Assembly (NCBI GenBank): GCA_019022495.1 | Contig: JAFEKR010000089.1 | Coordinates: 1-64,000, forward strand | Length of the DNA stretch: 64,000 nucleotides | Source: Epichloe hybrida | Taxonomy: Eukaryota > Ascomycota > Sordariomycetes > Hypocreales > Clavicipitaceae | Direction: 5' to 3' | Part shown: one piece after another, positions 57,190 to 64,000 of the stretch | Layout: every line of letters starts with the position of its first letter | How positions within the stretch are numbered: position 1 is the first letter of the stretch | Program-made: the position numbers and the translations under genes | Notes under the pieces: generated by a model | Seen by the model: only the letters and a program-made list of their open reading frames with translations | Databases searched by the model: none | Told to the model about the DNA's origin: nothing

Positions 57190-60100
57190 AAGACCCCCCT
57201 TTTAAATTCCTAGCTATTGTTAAATATAGCTCCCTTTTTAGCGTTGTTTTTGGTTCCCTGTTAAAGGGATTTAGTTATTAGTTTTTAGTGATTATTAAGC
57301 CCTAAGAGCCTAATAAAAGCCTAATAAAGAGGCCTAGATAACGGTTTCGTTAGGCTATTTACAAGCATTAACTTCATATCTAGATATTTAATCTTAGCTA
57401 AACCCTCTAAAACCTGTTGCCTAATATAGTTAAACTTTAGTAAGGTATGCTTTATACGGCTATGTAAGGCAGGGTTATAGGCAGTGGTTATAGCGCCTTA
57501 ATTATCGCAATATATCTGGATAGGGGGAGAAATAGGGGTTTTTAGCTCCTTAAATAAGCCTTAAAGCCACTGTAGCTCCTGGAAGATCTCGTAGATAGCG
57601 TTAGCTTTAGCTTCTAATATTAATAGAGCTATTGTACTAGCTTTCTTTAATTTCTAGCTAATAGGTCCGCTAGCTAGCTTAAATAAATAAGCATAGGTTA
57701 ATTTAGAGGTCTTTTTATCCCTTACAAAATCACTATCACAATAACCTATTAGGCTTTTGCTAGCTATACCTTTAGGGTCTCCCCTATAAATTATAGCAAG
57801 GAATTTAGTCCCTAATAGGTACCTAAGCAGGTTTTTCGCTGCTTTTAGGTACTTTATATAGGGCCTAGCTAGTGCTATAAATAGCCACTAAAGTGTAAAG
57901 GCCATGTCTGGCCTTATAAGTAACATTAGGTACATTATAGTCCCTATAATACACTAATAAAGCTTAATTTTGCTAGCTATTAAAAGCTTAGTGGTCTGCG
58001 TAGCTAAAACGCCTAGCTAAAGAGGTATGCTAATAGGCTTACTATCTAGCATATTAAATCGATTTAAAGCCTCTAAGATATACTAAGATTAATGAATTTT
58101 CAGGACCCTATTAGGTCTATCTCATACGATTTAAACCCCTAAGAAGAATTTAGCTAGCCCCCTATCTTCTATTAAATAGACTTTATGAAGTTCCTTTTTA
58201 AGTCTTTAGATATAACGTAAATCCGGTCTAATTAGAAGATAATTATTTATATATGTAATAATAAAGGTTTTAGTGAAGGAATTATAGAATATAGCTAGGT
58301 TAGAAATTAGAGGGCTAAATCCTAGGGACTTTAGCACTGTAATTAGTGCTTATTGCCATTCCCTTAAGCTTTGTTTTAGGCTATATAAAGATTTCTGTAA
58401 TAAAATTACTTAATCTTTAGAAGGTTTATAGCTAAAACTTTTAGCTAATTTAGCTAATTTAGGATTTGCTTTAAGGAATTCAATAAATCCGTCTAGAATA
58501 ACCATATAAATCTATTATTATAGCTTACTATTAAGAAAAGCTCCTATAAAATTGACCTATTTGATTTCCTAGTTATTCTAAGCCACTAGGGCTAGTAAAA
58601 TCCTCTAGCTAGGGGAAATGCTTATAGCTGCAAAGGTCTCTAGATAATCTAGACCTTTGATTTGCATAAATCCCTTAGCAATGAGTTAGGCCTTGTATTT
58701 TAAAGGATTATTTTCTTTATCCTTTTTAAGCTTATAAACAAGCCTATTCTTTAGTACTTTTTGGCCCTTAGGTACTTATTCTTTCCCTATAAATTTAAAA
58801 GTACTAGCCTTAGAAGCTATTCGTATTCCTTGTACGTAGCTTCTATTTATTTATCCCTTTTAGGGCTAGATATAGCTTGCTTCTAGGTCTTAGGTTTAGG
58901 GCTATTAGGGTTGTTTTCCTTTAGCTTCTCCTATACCTTAAAGCAGATTTCTTTTATAAAATCTAGAGAAAAAGGGGAACTAATATTAACATCTATAGGG
59001 TTAATATTAGGGTTGAAGTTAGTAATTTTGTTAAAATTAAGGTCCGGAGTCAAAATCTGATTTCCTAGTGAAGTTACGGGCGTGGCCTCCTCTAAGGCCT
59101 CTGGAATCGGTTCCTTAGGGGGTTATACAAGCCCTATAGGGTGTCTTTCTTAACCTATAGGGGGACCTCCTATATTATCTATAGGGTAATCCTTTAAACC
59201 TTAATTTAGAACTTAATTTTCTAAATTATTTTCCCCCTCTAAAGGGTTATCCCCTATAGAAAGCCTAGGTAATCCTTTAGAGACAGGACCTATAGGCTCT
59301 ATAATCTTAATAAAGCTAGTCTTTGTAACTAGCCTTTTAGAGGGGATGTACACTAGATAGGTGTTAGAACCTAGTGTAGCTAATAACCTTCTAGGGATAG
59401 TCCTAGCTACTAACTTCTAGGCTTTAGGTCGTTTTTCTAGGGGGATTAGAATCTTACAGTAAGATCCTATGGCTCTAATACTGCTAATATTAGTTATACA
59501 GGGCTGATTTAGCTCCCTAGCTAGCAGTTGTTTAGGGCTTTTATCCTTAGTGGTATTAGCAGTTATATTAACTAGGTTAACAACTGCAGGTAATACAAAA
59601 CACCATAGATATAAAGGTAATTTTGCCCACTAGATAGTAGCCCTTAATTAATCTAGAATAGTACGAATTAAACGCTCTGCTAATCCATTTTGCTTATAAA
59701 TATAGGGACTAGAAGTTGTAAATTTAATCCCTTTAGAATTTAACTAAGTTTAATAACTAGAATTGATTTCTTAGCCCCCATTAAAGTGAAGGTGCCTAGG
59801 ATATTAACCTAGTTAATTTTTAAGCCCTCTAAAGAAGCCCTTAATAGCCTTATAAACAGTTAGGCCTTCCTTATTAGGTAATAAGAACACCTACTTATAT
59901 CTAGTTTTTTGATTAACTAGAAATAAGCAAATTAACTGTTTATTATACGGTATAGGGCTAATTTTTAGCGTATCCCCCTTTATTTAATCTAGAGCTCTAG
60001 GGGGGTTAGGGATAGCTAATTTCCTAGGTCTTCTAACTGCCTTAGATTAATTATAAGCTATATATTTAAAGTCTTTATCCTTAATTTTAGAAAAATCAGG

Positions 60101-62260
60101 GATTCCTTTAGTTATAAGGCTTGTTTTCTTTAGTAAAGGAAGCCCTAGGTGCCCTAATTGTACATGCCATAGGCTAGCTAGTTCTAGTAACTTTTGATAT
60201 TAAAGGTCTTTAGGGCCTGAATTAGGGTCTAGATTTAGGTCTAGATTAGGGCCCTCTCCGTTAGTCCCCTGCTAGGCCCCTTAAGAATCACAGGCCTCTT
60301 AGGGAGGTATTAGGGACCTTTTTCCTCTACTAAGGCCCTCTAACACCCCTAAATCTATTTCTTTAGATTTATAAGGGACCTAACCTAGGGCTATAGGCGT
60401 TAGAGAAGGGACTAAATCCCCTAAATTATCCTGTACGACTTCTTTAATATCATTATCTTCGTTGATTTTAGCGATTTCGTCTAAATCAGAAGCCTAATCT
60501 AGCTTTTTAGAGGGAATTTGAACCTCTATAGGGTAGCTAATCGGATAGCTATGACCCCTAAAGCTAGCATAGGTAAAAGGTCGGATATAATAAGATTTTT
60601 TATAGGGCCCTTTATGTAACGTTAGTGTAAATTGGTTTTTAACGTGAAAGAAAAAACCATGTTTTTCTATATCTAGGGCAGCAATATAAGACCTATCTTT
60701 AAGATAAAGATAGTTTTTTATAAAGCAACCGCTAGATATATAGTGAATAAGGCCACTAACTATATTAACATTAAGCTAAGGAAAATATAGAGCATCCTTT
60801 AGCACTAAGGTCCTATATTTATTAGGTTTCTTTTAATATAAGACCTCAAAAACAGCACTACCGTGACCCTTAGGATAAATAAGGCCACCACTAGTTATAA
60901 TAGGGTTAGATTCCCCCTTCTTAAAAGGGGTATAATCCCTAAAGACCTCCCTAGAATTAACTATATGTATAGTTAAACCTATATTATATAATAGGGCCTT
61001 TTTTATGTCTTTACTATAATAATTAAAACCATTTAAGGTATTAATTTCTTGTTTTTCATTATCCGAATCACTAGAGCTAGAATTAGAGCTACTATTGCTA
61101 GAGCTCTTATCACTAGACTTGTAATTACTAGGTTTCTTATACGGATTAAGTGCTCCGTTAGAAAGGTTGTAATTTCCTAGCATAAAAGAACCCTCTGTAA
61201 GTTCTTTAGTATCCTTTTTATCTGATTTTTAACCCTTTTACTTCTTTTTCTTCTTATTAGAATTAGAAGAGCCCTTATTTTCTTTAAAGCCTTCTTTCTT
61301 CTTCTTCTAACCTTTAGGGGCCTTTTCTTTATCTTTAGCGCCCTTTTCTAGGTCTTTAGCCCTATAATTTAGGGCTTTAGCTACCGTAGATAACTTATCC
61401 CTCTGTTTAGCTAGAAGGTCTGCCATTAGGAATTCAAGATTTAGGGCTTCTAGGGGGACCTCTATAGCCCTATTCGTACGCATGCTAAATCATTGCCTCT
61501 TAGCCCACTAAGGGAAGGTTGATTTTAGGGATTGAAGATATTAATTAACCTAATCTATAGGATTAATTAGGACCCCTAAAATCAATAATCTAGCTAGTAG
61601 ATTATTAAAGACTATATTAAAGGCTTCTAAAGTCCCCTTAAATCCATGAAAGTTTAGGTTATGAAATTCAGAATATAGGGACCCCCTCTGGATTTCAACG
61701 CTATGTGAATACTGCCATATAAGTAAATTATAGGCTTCTTTAAGTGATTTTTGCTAAGTTATAGTGGCTTAGGGGCCTTCCGTATAACTATCCCTTAGTA
61801 ACATTAGGATAATAGCTTAGTTAGCGTCCCCTAGCGCCCTAGAAATATCCGGATTATCTAGAAAATTAGGCATGCCTAAAGCTCTAAATTAGATAGCTAG
61901 GGCTTGTTTCCATTAATCGAAATTTTCAGCTCCTTTAAGCTTAGCAGTCTTAGGGAAGCTATAAACTCTCTTATTAAATTCCTTAATAATTAAATTATTA
62001 AAGGCAGCTTGTACAGAGCTAGATTCAGGTGCCTTATCTTAAATAGGCTGCTGAATTTACTACTAAGTAGCGGGCTTAGTAGCTTCCACACCCTCCATAG
62101 GTCTATTATTAATAGCTAAAGTTAAGGACTCTAGCTTCTGTATTACTAGATTGATAGTATTTTGTTATTTAATAACCTGCTCTTTTAGCTAGTTATTTAG
62201 AACCTCTTGCGCACTAAGATTAGGGACTAGAGGTCCCTAACCTTGTTAATTAGTAGCTAT
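57190..62260 (-). pseudogene. Degenerate copia gag-pol
   Basis: On the minus strand, gag begins near 62,260 where the expected ATG reads ATA. It includes a UBN2/gag-like region (WQYSHSVEIQRGSLYSEFHNL near 61,690), a Lys-rich linker, then the pre-protease and protease region. The surviving 116-codon open stretch (60,833-61,183) contains IHIVNSREVFRDYTPFKKGE and YPKGHGSAVFEV, typical of fungal copia protease. Integrase follows, then RT (57,900-59,000), then RNase H (ISWKLKKASTIALLILEAK at about 57,600-57,660, GYCDSDF at about 57,745). Few but sufficient RIP-type stops. Confidence 0.87.
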
Positions 62261-62270
62261 CTTCTAATTT

Positions 62271-62545
62271 TATAGAAGGGAAGTCTTCTATTTATACTGA
62301 AAATCCTTTTTATAGAAGGGAAAAACTTCTATCCGCGCTGAGTTTCCTTTTTTATAGAAGGGAAAAGCTTTTATTCTTACTAAACTTCCTTTTTATAGAA
62401 GGGAAAGCTTCTGTATCGCTCGTGCGCTTCCTGTTTTATAGAAGGGAAGTCTTCTGTAACCATAATGATTCCTTTTTTATAGAAGGGAATAGCTTCTATC
62501 TCGCAGGTTCTTCCTATTTTATAGAAGGGAAGTCTTCTGTAACCG
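62271..62545. repeat. Seven ~41-bp repeats with hairpin core in the copia 5' leader
   Basis: TATAGAAGGGAA recurs at 62,271, 62,311, 62,353, 62,394, 62,437, 62,478 and 62,520. Each is followed by an AAGTCTTCT/AAGCTTCT-type segment that can pair with AGAAG(GG), forming a small stem. It lies between the 5' LTR and the gag start of the second copia element. Confidence 0.9.
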
Positions 62546-62597
62546 TACGTAAAGTGCACTAGAAAGAATTTTATAGTAATAGACTAGGCTTATAACC

Positions 62598-63414
62598 TAT
62601 TAAAATGTAGGGAGCTAGTTACTAGCTAGTAATAGCTATATAAGTGTAGCTTCTACAGTTAGGGACTAATAGAGCCACCACGTTAAATATTTAACGTAAT
62701 GTAACGGAAGGTTTCGGCAGTTATTAACTAATTAAATTCAATCTAGATAACTTTTACAATATCTTATATACTAATAGAATTGATTTTAGTGACGTTATAC
62801 GGGCAATGTGGCTATTAGATTAAGAGGCCTAGCTATCTAGCTAAATTAAAAAGATCTTCTTTCTCTTATATACTCACTAACCGTATCGGTGGATCTAGAC
62901 CGCTAAAGAGGTCTTATAGGCCACTTTTTATTTTTCGCAAAATTTATTTATATGTAAAATCTAAAAAATCAACTCACCACTATACAAACTAGCAACCCAT
63001 ATGCACTAAATTTTAGTCCAAAAAATATTCCTATATAAAATGAAAGCCCTGTCTTCTAGCTTTAATTTGCTATATGTAAGACTTTTATATAACCCCTAGT
63101 TAAAGAGAAAATCGCTGTTAAAGATAGCTATAGGGTAACCTGCTTACGTCACCCTAGCTTACCTAATTACTAGTGGCGCTGCGGTTATGGCTACGCTTGT
63201 AGCCATAACGCAATTAAATAATTCACAATTAACAATTGATTTAGATTAGTCATCCACACGGTCGGTCGCAGCTGTTAACAGCTGTGACGTAGCCATTGAT
63301 AGCCACCTTCGCGACTGTTAACAGCTGCAGTGCAGCTATTAGGCTTGCAATGCAAGCTAGTAATAGAAAGGTCCTTTAACTAGAAAGGGCTAAAAATAGG
63401 TCTTATTTTTAACA
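62598..63414 (-). repeat. 5' LTR of the second copia element
   Basis: 817 bp. The inner (left) start is RIP-mutated (TAGTAATAGCTATATAAG); the outer (right) end keeps GGTCGGTCGCAGCTG, CGCGACTG and GCAGTGCAGC. Confidence 0.92.
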
Positions 63415-64000
63415 GCTACTAAGGGTCCCTTAATAGAAATAACTTTATCTTCACGCTCCTTAACTCTAATTATAAGTTTAGAGTTCCTAATATTAAACCT
63501 TACACTTACATTATAAAGCTAGGGCAAACCTAGAATTAAAATAGTCTAGTTCTTAGGCTAATAGTCTAGGGTAATTACCGCCTAAACTAATTGCGTAATG
63601 CTATAGTATACCACTTTTATTAATATAAAATAGGTAACTATATTCTTTTATCTATTAGTATTAATTATTTATAGCTCTTAGAAACTAATAAATCCTAAAT
63701 CATAGACTAGTATGTTTTCCTATAGTATAAACGCCTAAGATATAATATTAATCTTAGCTCCCTAATTAGCTACTACTTATCCTAGTTTAAGATTAAATAC
63801 TTATTCCTTCTAAAATCCTATATAAGCTTAGATAGTAATCCTAAATAGCTTAGCACCTAACTAATACTCTTAAAGTAACTTAGTGTTATAATTATTAGCT
63901 ATAGGACTTTTCTAACCCTTACTAGACATAGCCTAAACTAAGCTTATATTAAGTAAGAAAGCTATCTTTTTCTTTATTTACTTCCTTAGGGTTATTACCC
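63415..64000 (-). pseudogene. Third gypsy-like element, protease region, runs off the right edge
   Basis: The minus strand reads a retropepsin-like degraded segment (GLP, then VSVRFNIRNSKLII, then KVISIKGPL) that continues at 56,260 after removal of the copia element. The sequence from 63,930 outward looks like the gag/protease junction. RIP-type stops throughout. The LTRs are outside or unrecognised. Confidence 0.6.

Larger units (their letters stand above)
56261..63414 (-). mobile_element. Second Ty1/copia retrotransposon (minus orientation)
   Basis: LTRs 56,261-57,077 and 62,598-63,414, both 817 bp, flanked by GCTAC (56,256-56,260 and 63,415-63,419). LTR starts read TATTGAAATG and TATTAAAATG (presumably TG.. 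before RIP); the ends are TTTTTAACA. Total 7,154 bp. Coding is on the minus strand, so the right LTR is 5'. Less degraded than the gypsy copies; one open piece of 116 codons survives. Confidence 0.93.

Noticed and set aside
62271..62545. CRISPR-like array (regular ~41-bp repeats)
   Set aside because: Eukaryotic retrotransposon leader; the conserved part and the spacers are not CRISPR-like and spacing varies from 40 to 43 bases.

Overview
This window looks like a chromosome segment of a filamentous ascomycete, most likely a hypocrealean (Sordariomycetes). The reasons are short introns (about 50-230 nt) with GTAAGT/GTATGT-type donors, fungal gene families (Wss1, Yth1, Sso1, Gar1, Memo/Mho1, a LaeA-like methyltransferase, a DUF1776 protein), recurring TACTCCGTA-type intergenic motifs, and a huge block with the signature of repeat-induced point mutation (RIP). 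The species cannot be named from sequence alone.

The window has two very different halves with a sharp border near 24,690. Bases 1 to about 24,690 are a normal gene-bearing compartment. In order: WSS1 protease (minus, runs off the left edge), fatty-acid-amide-hydrolase/acetamidase-type amidase (minus), DUF1776 membrane-anchored SDR-like protein (plus), YTH1 (minus), LaeA-like methyltransferase with an 18-nt microexon (minus), GH18 chitinase-like protein with an altered catalytic motif (plus), a glutamine-rich low-complexity protein with a frame problem (plus), plasma-membrane syntaxin SSO1 (minus), Memo family protein (minus), GAR1 (plus), and an intron-containing tRNA-Met (minus). These are mostly housekeeping genes with no evidence of a functional cluster.

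Bases 24,690 to 64,000 are AT-rich, CpG-poor and nearly free of open frames: a graveyard of nested transposons mutated by RIP. Target-site duplications allow the nest to be resolved. A Ty3/gypsy element with chromodomain (28,453-54,809, TSD CTTAG, 198-bp LTRs) contains a 5.1-kb hAT transposon (30,134-35,234, TSD CCTAAGAG), a 409-bp non-autonomous hAT element (38,118-38,526, TSD CTCCTAAT), and a second Ty3/gypsy element (40,131-54,150, TSD GCGAC, 219-bp LTRs). That second element in turn contains a Ty1/copia element (42,643-49,544, TSD ATAGC, 289-bp LTRs). To the left, a truncated inverted copy of the first gypsy family (24,690-28,031) makes a 3.3-kb-arm inverted repeat. To the right lie a 526-bp miniature LTR element (TRIM; 55,281-55,806, TSD TTTAT) that largely escaped RIP, and a second copia element in minus orientation (56,261-63,414, TSD GCTAC, 817-bp LTRs) inserted in yet another gypsy-like relic that leaves the window on the right.

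The most interesting signals are these: the fully resolvable multi-level nest; a consistent pattern in all four complete LTR elements in which RIP damage is heavy inside and fades across each LTR towards its outer edge; the nearly intact TRIM; the GH18 protein with an Asp-to-Ala change in its catalytic motif; the 18-nt microexon; and two stop-free introns whose length is a multiple of three.
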